DNA of 64,000 bases. Origin: Cylindrobasidium torrendii FP15055 ss-10. Lineage: Eukaryota > Basidiomycota > Agaricomycetes > Agaricales > Physalacriaceae. The DNA lies in contig KN880440.1 of assembly GCA_000934385.1 (NCBI GenBank), positions 62,001 through 126,000 on the forward strand. The letters run 5' to 3'. Shown here piece after piece: positions 1 through 13,126 of this stretch (its first letter is position 1; every line of letters starts with the position of its first letter). The notes under the pieces were generated by a model that was given only the letters and a program-made list of their open reading frames with translations, ran no database searches and was not told where the DNA came from. The position numbers were made by a program, and so were the translations under genes.

Positions 1-3000
1 AGGATTTGCCTTTGTCCGACACTGAAGTTTCCCCCACCACTGGCAACAATAGTATCCAGGTTGATCCCCGTCTCGCCTTCCTCATCTTGCAGAGAGTACA
101 ATCCGGATGCGCGCAAGGCATCGTTGAGCGTCGCATCGTCGTACTGGGAGAACGGGTCAAGATTGTGGCGGAGTGTTCCGCTGAGAAGCTCGGGCTAGTA
201 GACGATATCAGCGTGCGTAAGTGTTAAATGTGTTGGTGAGGACAGACCACTTGAGGGATGATGGTCACTTTGGCGCGCAGATCCTCTAAGTTGATAGCGC
301 TCGTTTTCAGGCCATCATAGTAGACGTCCCCAGTAGTAGGGATGCATCGTAGAAGAGCCAATGTCAAGGAACTTTTCCCAGATCCCGTTCGTCCCACAAT
401 GCCTACGCGTTCGCCGGACCTCACCTCGAAGTTGAGACTGTGCAATACCTCGGGGCCGTTCTGAAACATTGTTAGAGCGTTCAGTCGCCTCAACGAGAAA
501 TAAATTCAACCTCAGTGTACTTTGCTGAAAGATTCTCGATTCGGAGGGTACCGCTGCTTGGCCAATACGCAGGTGGGACACCCCCTGCAGTGGCCTTCGA
601 CTCTTTTTCGGCATCGATGTAGTGCGTAATGCGTTCCAAGCTAGATTGTGAGTAAGTATTCAGACTATTCGATGCCTGAAAACACAAACCTATTGGCTAG
701 ACGGCGGTCAAAGGCGTGCAATTAAAACAAGCCTTCGTACGCACCTTCGATTTCTATGGCATTGAATTGGCGAAGCCATGTTAGTATACTGTTTGTGAAC
801 ATCACTGAAAGGTAAGTCAGAAAACTTGAACACCTCGGAGCTCAATAGTCTTACTTCCTGTCATGATGGAAAATCCAGCATCCGACGCGCTTGCGCTATG
901 ACCATGGCCATATACAAGGTAGAGCGCCAGCGACGCAGTAAAAACACCAGACACAAATTCCGTCCGAATACAGATCCATCTGTGCTGAGATTAGCACATA
1001 AGCGTGTAGCTAGATAGATAGATGACCCACCGATTAAGTATGAAGAAAGTCAAGGATGGGCGTGTCCATCGGTCCAGACGTGACATCAATTCGTCGGCGA
1101 AAAAGCCTTGTGCACCATATGCACGAATTGACACTGCGCCAGATACAGCTGCACCGAACCTGACATTCAAGGAGTGTTAAGTAACCAATGCATTTGCCAA
1201 CTGGTGAGTAAGACATACAGGCCGATGACAGGCGACTTCGCGTTGGATGTGATGCGTTTTACGGGGAGTTGCGCGCGCAAGTACACCTGCCCAAAAAGCA
1301 GCCCGACACAAACAAGGAATAGGGCAGGGAAAGAGAATGAAGGACTGAAATATAGAACCGCGCCGAGCTTGACGATCTGCTCCATCGAAATTTCACTGAT
1401 GCGAAATAGTTGATTGGATATTTCATTATCGACTGCCAGATACGTTAGTCAACTTGGACGGCTGATGCACACAGATTGGGACATACCTACTGCAATGTCG
1501 ACTGTTGTCCGTGCAATAACGCGAGACACCGGTGTACGGTCAAGCCATCTTAGGGAGTGAGATTAACAATCGGCAACCACATGCTGTGAGCACTGACCTC
1601 AGCGTCGTTGAAGTCACAGACTCGATGAGCTTTTGGTGAATGATACGAGCGGATCTTAAGGACCCGAAAGTCCAGAGCAGAGTCATACTCGAGAAGCAGA
1701 CCGAGACCATCAACACCAACACGGTGTACCATCCTAGATAGCTACACAAGGATGTTTAGACGGGCATGCGCGTTCGAGCAATACATACTGTCTTGCGTTG
1801 ACGTTTTCATGGCTCTTGTACAACGAAGCCCAGTGTCCAAGGTACCAGTTCAAGTAGGCCAAAAGGCCCTCCAAAACGAGCGCGGATCCCAGGAACAGCA
1901 ACCAGAAAAGGTAAGTAAATCGACTTAGATTCTTGGTGTACAACCCGACTGGAGCTTGCGGTCAGCTTGCATGTGTGATGACCCCATTGGAAAGCACTCA
2001 CAGACCGTTCTGCTCACTCGCCCTTCACTAACTTCCTCAGCGACGATGAGCCGCCCGTCCGCGGGATGGGAAGCCGCCTCCTTCGCGGGTGAGGTTGATG
2101 CGTCCGAACTTGGCACATCTTGACTTTCCTCACTATCATCAACGCTACGCTCCGCATCTGGTAACATATCCTCCGCCGATCCCCAAGAAACTTTGCCCGT
2201 CTGATCTATTGCAACGACCATTGAGGCAAGAGGCTTAGTCATCGCCACATTGTGCGTCTGCGTAGAGGTTAGGAGACAGATCAATGCACAGGACATGGTC
2301 ACTGACCGTGAGCAACACAATTCGATCACTGAGGAGATCACCTTGAAGACACCGTCGGACAATCCATTTCGATGTGTGTACATCAAGAGCCGCGAGCACA
2401 TCGTCGAGCAGCACAACCAGTGCTTTGGAGTACACCGCCCTGGCCAGAGTCACCCGAGCCTGTTGAATTCCAGCGTCAGCACGAACGCCAGCGATAATAA
2501 TGGACGAAGCCGACCTTTTGGCCACCACTAGAAGAACAGAGTGAAAAACAAGTTTTTGGGACGAAGCCCATAGACTTACCTCAGTGACAGCCCCTTCTCC
2601 CCCACTTCGGTCAAATCTCCTGCGCCGAAGAGTTCTAAGTCCTGTTCCAAGGCGCACTGGTGAATGACTGCACAACAAATTAATGAGGAGTAGCAGACTC
2701 CAGAGCGCGAAGCCACCTGCCTTTTCGATAGCGCTCCTCGTCAAATGGCTCCCCAAAAAGAATATTGTCCTGTAACCATGTTAAAAACAAACGTAATTTG
2801 AATGTTGGTGAAAAGATACCCGTATAGTTTCGTTCAAGACCCATGACTCTTGAGCAGCATATGAGACGCCGTTGCCCCGATAAACGTTGTACCATGAATC
2901 TGGGCCGCTCGGGAGATGGTACATTTCGCCTTGAAAGTGGTCAATGCCACTGACTCCACGGTGTAAAATTATGATGCACCCAGCAAAGCCATTAGAAGTG

Positions 3001-5832
3001 ATGTCTTTCCAGAGCCAGTGGGGCCAACGATGAGATTGACGCCTTTGGTGAAAGAAAGCGTGCCTTCGATTGTTAATTTGAAAGGCCGTGAAGGCGATTC
3101 AAACCACTGGAATTCACTATCCTTGATCCCAGTCTCTTGTCGCAGCTCCTGGGCAACGGCACAGGAGTTCGTGCGGGTAGACTCGTCTAGCAGCTCGGTC
3201 TATGGTCATGAGTCTATGAGTGGTAAAGCAAGCAGAAGCCACTGACATTCCGGACAAAATCGTCGAGTCGGTCAAGTGAAACTCTAGCCTTGACGAGGAC
3301 TCCGATGGACATTACTGCAGACCGAACGTACTTCCTCATCATTTCGAATACCGACAACGAAGAGAATATGACGGAGGCTGCAGCTTAGTGGAGGATGCAG
3401 ATGCCAAAAATCAGGAAGGCTCACCAGATAACCTGCGGTGCATGATCAAAGTCTAAAATAACAGTGAGAAAATGCCTTCACTGGTTGTGTTGGACGTGTC
3501 CTACAAATGTCGCATATGTAGCCAGCATAGCAGTGATGGGGAGATAGAAACTGTAAAGAATTTAGTTTTGCTAGCCACCAGCTCAATGTAGAAACCCACT
3601 TTACGTTGTTCACATGGAGCGTGATAAACTTGCTCTTCCGAAGTGCGCGCAACTCGTCATCTCTTTTCTTATTGATCTCATCGCGGACCTTGGGCTCCCA
3701 GCCAAAGAACTTGACCATGCGGAGAACAGACATAACTCAAGGGATCTTAGAGTTAACAAAAGTTGGAACGCAGGGTCACTTACCCTCCGTGACCTGCGCT
3801 ACTCGTGCTGTTGTCTGCAACTCAGATTAGTGGGCCTTAACAGGTAACAAAATAATTTGTGACTGACCTTCTGCATAACAGACCTTTGCACAGTTTGCAT
3901 CATGCCAGTAAGCTTTCCGACTAGCGGTGTCCCGAGCTACTCCATGCTTCAAAGACGCTCCTAGCTCTTGGTAGGAGCCCTTACCACCAATATCCCGAAA
4001 CCAACAAAGACACTATGATCGTCAGTTCGACGAGAGTGCGGCTTGTTACACGGCTTACCTCCAATCCAAAAGAAAGTACAGGAAAGCAACGCAGAGCAAA
4101 ATTTGGAACGGTAGAAAAGCAGCTGTGCAAAATTCAGCAAGACACATATTGTCAATTCCCCATGCTCCATACCGGTCACCCAATATGTTGAGACACCCTT
4201 GATATTTTGCATGTCAGCCGTTGCGAGAGTGTTGATCTTGCCTGCCATCGTAGAGCTTCCCTTCGCCTTACTCTCGTTTTCTGCTCCTTCGTGATGAGAG
4301 CGGATCCTTAGCGTGTGGTTGTAAAGTAGCTGGGTCAAAATGGCTTCGAGGGTGACCATAACGCGACACTACATGTTCGTCAGAAGAATGGCAAAGGCAT
4401 CAAGTTGAGAGTACTCACGGCAATGTGCGTAAACGATTGAGTGATGATGGCTTGGATGAGCGGGCCAAGTAGCAGCCAGACAATCCACACCCATGGCTTG
4501 TATATTGCGCCTTCGCCGCCATTGTCAAGGTATGCAACCAATCTGTTCACCCCGATTGGCCCTACAAACACGACGAGGGACTGAAAACATATAGATTCAG
4601 AGTATCATACGAGAGTAAGAGCGTGACTCGTACCTTCAAAAGCTCCAATGGGAATAAAATCCATAATTCACGCTTATAGGCGAGACACAAGCTCCAAAAG
4701 ACATGCCGATCCTTGAACGTGCCAACGAAAGGGTCGATAATCGGTAACATTTGTTTCTTGAAGTACCTTGCACTATATGCGTACGGAAGACTGGGTATTT
4801 TCTCCGGAAGGGTGTCGAGCTTTAACGAGGAGAACACAAAGGAATCCAGGTACTGATAAGTGAGCTTGGAGGCCAGTGATGCTTGTTGTTCAGCATTGAG
4901 GACGCGAGTATCATCTTCCTCGTCAACCGGCTGGTATTCAGAGGGCTGGAAGAGCGGCACGACCACTCCACCCAGCATCAAGGCGACGAGCAAAACCGGA
5001 ATTCGCCAGCCATTGAATACGTCGATGGGATGCTGGTTGAATGTAGCAAGCGGGTATATGTCCCTGTACGCATACGCTCCCGCAAAGATTGCGAAAATAA
5101 ACACTGCATGTGCGCGAGCAGGCGTCCGACTCCGCATTGACGCGATCGAGAGCCCCAAGAGGTAAATCTAAACGCTTTCGTTTAGCAATGCTTAAATGCG
5201 CGCACAATAGTTCGCACCGGGGCAAGAACCATCCATATAGCTTTTACACTGTCCAGCGCAGATGCAAACACGACAACGACGATAGCTGCACAAAGAACTC
5301 TCGCGACAAGGAAGGCAGTCACCGCAGTTGAACGGAGGATCGGGCGACATTGTTCAGCCTTGGGAGATGTTGACACTGTACGGAGCAGGATTTGGGCCAG
5401 ATAGTAGGCCAGGGAGACCGCCGACGCGTAAAGCGGAATGGTCTTGCTGTCTATCCAGACGCTTGAATTAGCAGCGCCGTGCCTATACAAACGTCAGATC
5501 CAAAAGTCCAACCCAGCCGAAGCAAATACTATCATGGTAGCTCCGCCAACGACTCGATATTCGCCCAATGAGTTCAAAGCTCGAGCCTGCTTGGGCGACC
5601 TCAACTTTCGAAGGTGGTGGGCTGTGGACAACCTTATGCATGTGTTCCAACAACAAAATAAGTCGTCGGGGATTTGAAGCCTATAGACCACAGATAACGG
5701 TTGTATCACGGCATGTGAGCGCCATTCCAGCAGAGTGAGCACTAGAGATGGCTACCGCACGATAGGTAGACGCGGCCCTTGATGACCACGTTCCTTCGAA
5801 AGGCTCTGCAGACTGAGAGTAATTGCAGTCAT
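1..5832 (-). CDS. ABC transporter, ABCC/MRP family, C-terminus cut by window edge
   Basis: This is an ATP-driven membrane exporter of the ABCC (MRP/Ycf1/Yor1) type, with many introns. Five hydrophobic segments between about 5742 and 4950 look like a TMD0. A linker with acidic and Q-A-S-L-x-S-K residues follows near 4860-4920, then the first transmembrane domain. NBD1 has Walker A GPTGSGKTS near 3000-3030, a signature LSLSGGQKARV spliced from three exons near 2600-2450, Walker B LVVLLDD and D-loop AALD. A second transmembrane domain covers about 2000-700. NBD2 has Walker A GRTGSGKSS near 400 and signature NFSVGQRQ at 1-30, so its Walker B and the stop lie outside the window. The chosen ATG (5832-5830) needs an intron soon after, and the first two exons are uncertain. 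The substrate cannot be read from sequence. Confidence 0.9.
2515..2527 (-). other. 13-nt micro-exon inside the NBD1 signature of the ABC transporter
   Basis: An upstream exon ends in LSL plus AG and is followed by a GTAAGT..CTAG intron of about 52 nt. This 13-nt exon then supplies S-G-G-Q-K, and a GTCGGC..CAACAG intron of about 55 nt leads to ARVTLARAVY. Only this joining restores the conserved signature motif. Confidence 0.75.
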
Positions 5833-7054
5833 TGTGAACGCACATCGAGACGGGGAGCAGCTGTGGTTTAACGCGCTAGACCATCAAATATTGCGAGTGA
5901 GATCCATTCAAAACAGTACACGCTTGCGTGCAAGCCGGAGCTGGTGGTGTGCATTTCACAACCGTCGATCGACAGCCGCCTCTGATCGAAACTTTGGCAG
6001 TACGAAAGGCCCATAGGCTGTGGGCAACCTGCACGAGTACCGAAGTGTAAGCAAATCACGAAAGATCTTGAATAGTTTCCATCAGCGACGAGTCTCGCGG
6101 CCCAATTCAAAGTGGACTGATCTCAAATGTCGAGGTAATATCACCAATCCTACACGGCTTGAAGATTAAATGCTCATAAACCATCCCGTCAATGGGGGGA
6201 AATCATCTGCAGTCCACAGGCTTTGCCCCATTGCATTTTTGACGACTCTACTGGCAAGAACGTCTCGCTGTAGACAGGAAACATGACGGGCTCCTTTGCC
6301 ACGGCTTCCACAGCGCGCGCCGTAATCGTCGTGATAGCACGACGGTGATGACGACCCGAGGTATTTGTGAGGAACTACTAGCACTAAGGCGGCCACTGGT
6401 ATGAGCGGAATAGGCGATATTATTGAAAATACGGAGGTGGCATAGATGCCGAACACGAGAGGGAGCGAAATTCTGGGTGTGATAATGGAAAATGAAAGGA
6501 AGTGAATAGCTATTGCTTGCCATGCCTATGAGCTATGACAGGGTATAGTAAGTTACCCTACTTGAGAATGGGGAACCAAAGCGACTGCGCTTTGTCAAGA
6601 GCCCATTGTCTGCGGCCAGATAAGCAACGCGATCGTCGATCGTGCCATCACGGCAACGCCTTATCTTGTCAGGTCGCGTAGACTCCAAATTTGCTCCAAA
6701 TCCCAGTACATGTACACCGTATATGCTATTCGCAGCCTCTAATTTTGTGATAGACATGAAGAGAATCCTCGTTTGGTTCGCTGCAGGACAATCGGCAATG
6801 TCCGAATATTTGCCGATTAGTGCCAAATGCGTCCTTTCCCTTTGTTGACGACGATGATGACTAACCCGTTTATGGAGTGCATCAAGACCCTGATAGGCTT
6901 TTACGCTCGGCGTCGGGAGATAGCAGTGCTTAACGCCGTAGAGATATCTCTGTACAGCGTCATATCTAAACAACTTATCCCATATGGATTCGAAGTTTTC
7001 CGGGTCGGCACCAGATAACGGCCCCTTCGTGTCCGACCACCAGGACCATTAGCC
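5833..7054. other. Intergenic region without a supported gene
   Basis: This stretch separates the divergent ABC transporter and amino acid transporter genes. A 146-codon minus-strand frame (6533-6973) and some shorter frames are open, but none matches a family I recognise and none forms a convincing spliced gene. It may hold both promoters, or a gene too diverged to recognise. Confidence 0.4.
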
Positions 7055-9368
7055 ATGTCTCTTCCAAGCGCAGGTTTTGTCTTTGGCTCTGCGTCCAGTG
7101 CGCAGAGCTTTGTCGCGTCCTGTACGTTTCTCTTTCATGATCAGCGTGTCGGTATGCTGAAATGACCGCCTAGACCGACGGGCGCAACTCCTCGTCGCGG
7201 AGGCGACCATTGCATCATCACCAGACGTGACGGACACTACAGATGATGGTGGCAGCCTCTTTGAAGACTCTGAAGAAGAACCAGATCTCGAGCAGGGAAT
7301 GGACACGCCCCAAGCTCGCGTTTCTGAAGGATTCATCAACCAACTGGACTGGGATAGCCACACTGATAGCGCGTCCCCCACACCAGCGACGCCGTTTCTG
7401 CCTTCTTCGCCTGCCAGTCCATTCCTTGGCCCCGGCGGTGAAAGCCCCACGGCGCCCGCCAACGAACAGACACCGCTGTTGGCCAGCCGTCGAGTGTCAT
7501 TCACGAACCGAGAGCATCCCCGACACATGATCCAGCGACCAATCTTGTCGCGACATACTCAGGCGCCATCTCCGCCACTTGTACTATCTGAAGATACGCG
7601 GCGGCCCGTGATGCGGCCTGTGCTACGACGCGCGGCATCAAGTGGGTCGGTCAAGGGCCAGCCCGTCAAGCTGGGAGGAGAAAGTACATTTGGGCAGACG
7701 GTACACTCTTCAACGAACCCAGTGTGCTTGGTTTCTAACCTTCATATAGCTGTTCAACTCCATTGCTATTCTCTTGGGCATTGGAATGCTTTCAGAGCCA
7801 CTAGCTTTTGCTCAAGCTGGGTGGGTAATGGGCACTATCCTCATTATTGCCTATGGGTTTATCAGCTGCCATACGTGCGTCATGCTCTTCTCGAGAGTCG
7901 AAAGTGCCTTGTCCACTCTCTTACGTCTCTACAGCGCCAAGCTTCTTGCACGGATTATCGCAGACGACCCTCGCTTAAGAACTTACACCGATATTGGCCG
8001 GAAAGCCTTCGGTCCCCGTGCAACATTCCCAATCAGCCTCATCTTCTGCCTCGAGCTCTTCTCTGTCAGGTGCGTCCGAATGCTGGAGAACAATGTCCAC
8101 TTGGAGCTCATCTCCTTCAGCGTGATTCTAGTCACCCTCTACGCGGACTCTCTACACTCCATTATACCCCACTACTCCGCCGACACGTACAAGCTATGGG
8201 GCATACTCATGTATGTTTTCCTTTCTAATCCATAGCGAGTCAAAGCTAATGATGAAATCCGTGTCAAGCCTGATACCCACCGTGTTTCTCCCCCTCTCCC
8301 TTCTCTCCTTCACATCCGTACTCGGAATCGTCTCCACCCTTCTCATGATCGTGGTCATCCTCATCGATGGTATCTCAAAGAAGGAACATCCGGGTAGCCT
8401 CTGGGACCCTATGCCTACGTCTCTGGGCTGGAATAAAGCAGGAGGCCTCGGCCTTTCTTTCGGTTTGTTCATGGCTGGCGTACGTCCCTTGCCGTTCCTC
8501 TGTCCCCGCGCTCGGTTCTCACGCGTCTCTGCATCCCAGTTCTCTGGCCATGCAGTCATCCCATCGCTCGCGCGAGATATGCAAGACCCCACACAGTTCG
8601 ATAGCATGATCAACTGGGCCTTCGTACGTACTCTGGTGGCTGCTAGATGATGCAGCGGCTGATTACCTGTAGGTAGTAGCGACAGCCATATACGTGCTGA
8701 TAGGTTGGGTTGGGTATCTGATGTTTGGGAACGATGTCAGCGAGGAGGTACGGGTTCTTGTTAACATTTCGACTCGAGCACTCACAATGCGCAGGTCAGC
8801 TTGGACCTCTTGCGCACTCCAGGATTCAATCCTGCACTAAACAAAGCCTGCCTATGGTTGCTGGTCATTAGTCCTCTGTATGTTCACATCTCCCTCATTG
8901 TCTTCCATTTCTAACTAAGCCTCTCAGCTCGAAGTTTGCGTTAGCAACCCAACCACTGAATGCAACCATTTCCATATTCCTAGGTATCGACGAGCTGCCT
9001 CAGACGCACGACGAAATTGCAAAGCGACTGACACAACATGGGAAACTGTTTTCTCGTAAACGCTTCTTTACCAGTTTGCAGAAGATCGTCATGGTCCTCC
9101 TCGCTGTCGGTGTATCCATAGGCGTCCCCGATTTTGGTGCGCTCATGGCTTTCATGGGAAGGTCAGTGATGTTCTTTATACTGCTGCACAATCTGTTCAT
9201 GTGGCCCGTTATAGTTTTGCTGCATTCTTGATTTGTGTGATAGGTCCCATCGGCGCGCATGTCTCCATAAACAGGAAGTGCACAGTGCTTGATGGGACAG
9301 CATTCGTGATTGCGGTGGTCATGGCGGTATGGGGGACAGCGACGGCGTTCATGGCAGCAGAGGAGTGA
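7055..9368 (+). CDS. Vacuolar-type amino acid transporter (AAAP family, Avt-like)
   Basis: This is a secondary transporter of the amino acid/auxin permease family, expected to move amino acids across the vacuolar membrane. The ATG at 7055 opens a short exon; a GTACGT..CTAG intron leads into a hydrophilic N-terminus of about 200 residues, rich in Ser, Pro and acidic residues. After an intron near 7700-7749 the first membrane segment begins with TLFNSIAILLGIGMLSEP, a hallmark of Avt1/Avt3-type proteins. Further helices follow to the stop at 9366-9368, including SKFALATQPLN near 8930-8960. At least five introns split the membrane part. The long hydrophilic N-terminus fits the Avt1 group better than short permeases. 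Direction and substrate are inferred from the family only. Confidence 0.88.
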
Positions 9369-9421
9369 ATTGAATCCCCGAAGTGTATAAAGTACAACGA
9401 TAAATGTACATTGCTTGCTAC

Positions 9422-10352
9422 TTATGCTTTGGCGGCGTGTGCAATGATCTTGGTCAATTCTACAGATGGAAAAAGATGAGTGTTTGCAACGCAAAGAAAG
9501 ACAGTGAACGCACGAGGAAGCTTAATGTTCTCCTGCACAACAGTGGCCTCGATCTGGTTGTCTGGGTTGGGTGGGATGTTGGCGACAGTGTTGTCTTCGT
9601 TTAATGACCAGCCGGTTTTCTGTGCGAATGCGACAGTGCTTGCGTCTGCAAATACGTTGAGTATGATTTTCACGAATGGAAGTTGAGGACGCACTATCAA
9701 GGGCAAGATACGATGCCAGCCTCTCGATACCTATCCGCGTAAAGGTCGACTTAACGGCGCGGATGGCGACGTTGCGCACTGCATCGTCAAAGCCGACGTA
9801 CTCGACAGTGTAGTTCTCGCGCAAGACCTTGAGGTCATCCGAGCGGTACACTTCCCAGAATTTTGGGAACCGGCATCGGTAAAGGAGATCATGCAGAGAT
9901 TGGAGGAGGGGCAGTATTGTGGGCAATGGGTCGGGCTCATCGAGTTGCAAGTTGGGCGAGCGGTCCTCGAGGAGTGCGATGCATAGGTTGAAGTCGGGTA
10001 GTGGGGATGCGGTCAGCGCTTTTATGAGAATGTTGATCACAACGTCGGGATTGTACAGGTCTGGGTTGAATTGATAGCTAGGTATAGATCAGCATCACCG
10101 AGATGCTCTAAGTTGAAGGAGTTTTACAGTTTGAGGATGGCAAGATTTGCGAGACAGTCGTACTCCTGGTTCCTCGTTTGTTGGTACAAGTAGTCCTCAA
10201 GGATGCCGATATTCGAAGGGTTGTAACGATCTGTATTATTTTGTGAGATCTTGTGTACACGGTCGCATGAGGCGCAACGACGCACCGACACCCTGTACCA
10301 ACGTATCAATGTGCTCCGGACGCGTTGTCGGGCAATCCCAAGTGGAAGTCAT
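9422..10352 (-). CDS. eIF3k: Eukaryotic translation initiation factor 3 subunit K
   Basis: This is a small PCI-domain subunit of the eIF3 complex, which acts in the cytosol in loading the 40S ribosome. Exon 1 starts at the ATG 10352-10350 (MTSTWDCPTTRPEHI). An intron of about 60 nt follows, then an exon with RYNPSNIGILEDYLYQQT and LANLAILKLYQ, typical of eIF3k. The next exon carries FNLCIALLEDR and CRFPKFWEVY, the PCI/winged-helix core. A final exon ends at 9422. The spliced length of about 240 residues matches the family (about 218-240). It lies head to head with the WDR5-like gene, only 85 bp away. Confidence 0.93.
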
Positions 10353-10437
10353 GGCGGCAGATGTGGTCAAAGGCTAAGTCAAAAACTTTCAATCCCAGCC
10401 ACGTGCGCTTCTAGTAACTCTGCAATCGACTGCTTTC
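10353..10437. promoter_or_regulatory. 85-bp shared promoter between eIF3k and WDR5 genes
   Basis: The two start codons (10352 on minus, 10438 on plus) face away from each other and leave 85 bp for both 5' leaders and promoters. No TATA box is visible, which fits housekeeping genes. A bidirectional promoter is an inference from spacing. Confidence 0.6.
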
Positions 10438-11734
10438 ATGTCCAATTCTCCACCCTCTGCAGACGCGCCTAACGGGACCCAAAACGCAAACGAGCCTGGA
10501 AGATACACTGCGCAACTCTCGCTCGTTGGACACACGCGCTCCATCGCGTCTATCAAATTCAATCTAGATGGCTCTCTGTTAGCATCTGCCGGTGAGGCGC
10601 TTCGATGAATTTTGGCCTCGCAAATTCCTGAGACACACATTCTGGAAGAAAGGCGCCGACAAGCTTATAAGATTATGGGACACGTCCAACGGCGATGTCG
10701 TGCAGACCTTCAAAGGACACACCCAAGGCATATCCGACGTCGCCTGGTCAGCCGATGGCCAATTCCTTGCCTCAGCATCCGATGACAAGACAGTTAGAAT
10801 ATGGGGGATAGACGAAGTGCGTTTGCCTATCAGCTTCACCGGGTCGCCATATCTCATGCACCCGACAGGGACGCGAAGTGCTTGTCCTTCGTGGACATAC
10901 AAACTATGTCTTTTGCGTCAACTACAGTCCACGGTCAAATCTTCTGGTTTCTGGAGGCTTTGACGAAAGCGTCAGAATTTGGGATGTTAGTCGCGGTACG
11001 CGTCTTGCTTGACGCGTCCCATGGTCATGTATCTTACTCGCGGCACGCAGCCAAAGCGCTCAAAACGCTGCCCGCACATTCGGACCCGGTGACATCCGTG
11101 AGCTTCAACCATGATGGTACTTTAATCGTGTCTTGCGCGATGGATGGCTTTGTGTGAGTAGTGGCCGCACCCGTAGCAGATTTACCGTTAACCTTTCCTA
11201 GCCGGATATGGGACGTAGAAACGGGCCAGTGTTTGAAAACCCTAACGGATGATGACAATCCACTCTGGTATGGGCTCAGCCTTAGAGCATATCAATTCCC
11301 ACTGACGGTGGATCCAAGTTCTCACGTTGAGTTTTCGCCAAATTCCAAGTTCCTCCTTGTCGGGACACAAGACTCTACCGTGCGATTGTGGAACTACCAA
11401 ATGTCGCGCTGTGTCAAAACGTATACGGGGCACGTTAATCGCACATACTCTCTCTTCTCCGGCTTCACGCAGCACGCCGGCCGCAGGTGTATCGTCAGTG
11501 GAAGCGAGGATTACAAGGTGTACATCTGGGACCTACAGACACGCCAAGTGCTACAGACACTCGAAGGGCACACGGACGTTGTAATGGCAGTCGCTGTGAG
11601 GATTTTCGCTTCTTGATATTTCCGCTGTGATTGACAGCGATTTACAGACCCACCCCACGAAACCATTGATTGCTAGTGCGGCCCTCGAGAGGGATCTGAC
11701 TATTCGAATATGGGCCGCAGAGAATGATATGTAG
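10438..11734 (+). CDS. WD40-repeat protein, WDR5/Swd3 orthologue
   Basis: This is a seven-bladed WD40 propeller of the WDR5/Swd3 type, a core scaffold of COMPASS histone H3K4 methyltransferases in the nucleus. The ATG at 10438 starts a Pro/Asn-rich leader, then blades with [115 protein letters not shown] and EGHTDVV. Short introns interrupt blades (for example near 10592, 10820, 11000, 11155, 11265 and 11597), and splicing restores each repeat. The order and spacing of repeats match WDR5 nearly end to end. The protein ends IWAAENDM at 11734. Confidence 0.93.
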
Positions 11735-12156
11735 TTTCAGCAATATCCCCAAAGTGTTGCGTGCTTGTCGATATAGTCACAGTGTTTACTTGGAGCGCCA
11801 ATTACTACTTGAGTGAAACCATTGGGACGAAAGAATAACGCTTAGCAAGGTCACATGATGGTCTTGCTCAGCATATCCAGTCTGAACCCACCCCGTCCGC
11901 CAACGGGAGAGGAACGTGAATTGTTCGAACCTTTCCAACACATGCTCGCAGTTTGATGCCTGACTGAGCTGCCTGATAACCAGTCACGTTACCCGATGGT
12001 CGCGTCAATCCCACCCAGTTTGCCGTGTGCTGTAAATCCGATGCGGCTGTCGAAATTCGTATGTATATAAGGCAGGCAGGTCAATGTTGAAATATCCAAC
12101 ACCCCAGACATACACAAACTTCGCCACCACCACCACTACCAACAACCACTACCAAA
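11735..12156. other. Intergenic region with the glutathione transferase promoter
   Basis: This 422-bp gap holds the 3' end of the WDR5-like gene and the promoter of the next gene. A TATA box lies at 12064-12070. The leader before 12157 is rich in CAC/ACC triplets and lacks upstream ATGs. Confidence 0.6.
12064..12070 (+). promoter_or_regulatory. TATA box of the glutathione transferase gene
   Basis: TATATAA lies 87 bp before the ATG at 12157, the usual distance for a strongly expressed fungal gene with a short leader. Confidence 0.65.
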
Positions 12157-13004
12157 ATGCCTGCTACTCTCTACACTTTTGGCGCGTCTGTCTGGGGCGC
12201 TGCTGCTGAACTCGCGGTGCACGAGCTTGGTGTTCCCGACGTCGAATTCAAGCAGACCAACCTGCTCCAGGGCGAGAACTTCGAGCCCGCCTTCATTGCC
12301 AAGAACCCCAATGCGACTCTGCCTACGCTCGAGGCAGATGGCAAGACCTTTACCAACACCACAGACGTTGTCCACTACCTCGCCACCATCGCGCCGACAC
12401 CTCTTCCTGAGCCAACCGCCGAGCAGAAGGAGCTCATCCGCATCATCCACGAAGACCAATACGACCCCAACTTTGCGCTCCTCCAAGTGGTCAGTCTCTT
12501 CCTACATATTCGCCCTTCATTACTCTAACTATTTCATAGCGCAACCCCGAAGAACTCGCCGCTGCTGCTGCAGGCATCCCCAAGGCATTCGTCGCTGGTC
12601 GCCAGGCCACTTTGAATCGCCTCATCGACACCGGAAACCCTGCACACCTCGATTTCTGGAAGGCCAAGGCTGAGGCCAACGGCGGCCTCCTCGCCACTTA
12701 CGAGGGCACCGTCGCCCCCGACGGTCTTTTCGCCGCTTCCAACGCACACAACGATCGTCTGCGCGAGGTCGTCTACACCATTCTGCCCGCACGCCTCCAG
12801 GCTGAGAACGCCGAAGCCGATTTCCACGTCGTCGCCTGGCTCACACGTATCGCCGCAACGTCTGGCGCCACTGGCAAGGCAGATGTGACCTCTGCACTCG
12901 AGAAGCGCTTCGGTGCGGCTCTCCCCGCCAACGTCAAGACGTTCCTCGACAAGTGGACCCCGAAGGAGAGCTGGTCCAAGGTCTACAGCGCCGCCATCCA
13001 CTAA
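12157..13004 (+). CDS. Glutathione transferase-like protein
   Basis: This cytosolic GST-fold protein has 265 residues in two exons (12157-12489 and 12540-13004). The N-terminal thioredoxin-like half has the betas and the NPNATLPTLE loop, equivalent to the N-P-x-x-x-V-P-x-L element that binds glutathione. The second half is helical and includes HLDFWKAKAE, DRLREVVYTI and ADFHVVAWLTRIA. It may conjugate glutathione to electrophiles. The N-terminal half also resembles the GST domain of EF-1Bgamma, but the EF1G C-terminal domain is missing. Codon use is strongly biased to C-ending codons and there is a clear TATA box, so expression is probably high. The exact GST class is not clear. Confidence 0.82.
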
Positions 13005-13126
13005 ACATGTGCGCATGGATGCAATGAATGGATTTAAACTGTACAATTAGCAATAGACGGATGTAGACAAAGATGTGTGTGGCACGAATTTCATGAACAT
13101 GCACTACAGAACTCGAGTATTCGCGG

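Noticed and set aside
6533..6973. 146-codon open frame on the minus strand
   Set aside because: No recognised motif, no family similarity and no supporting exons; length is within chance for this composition.
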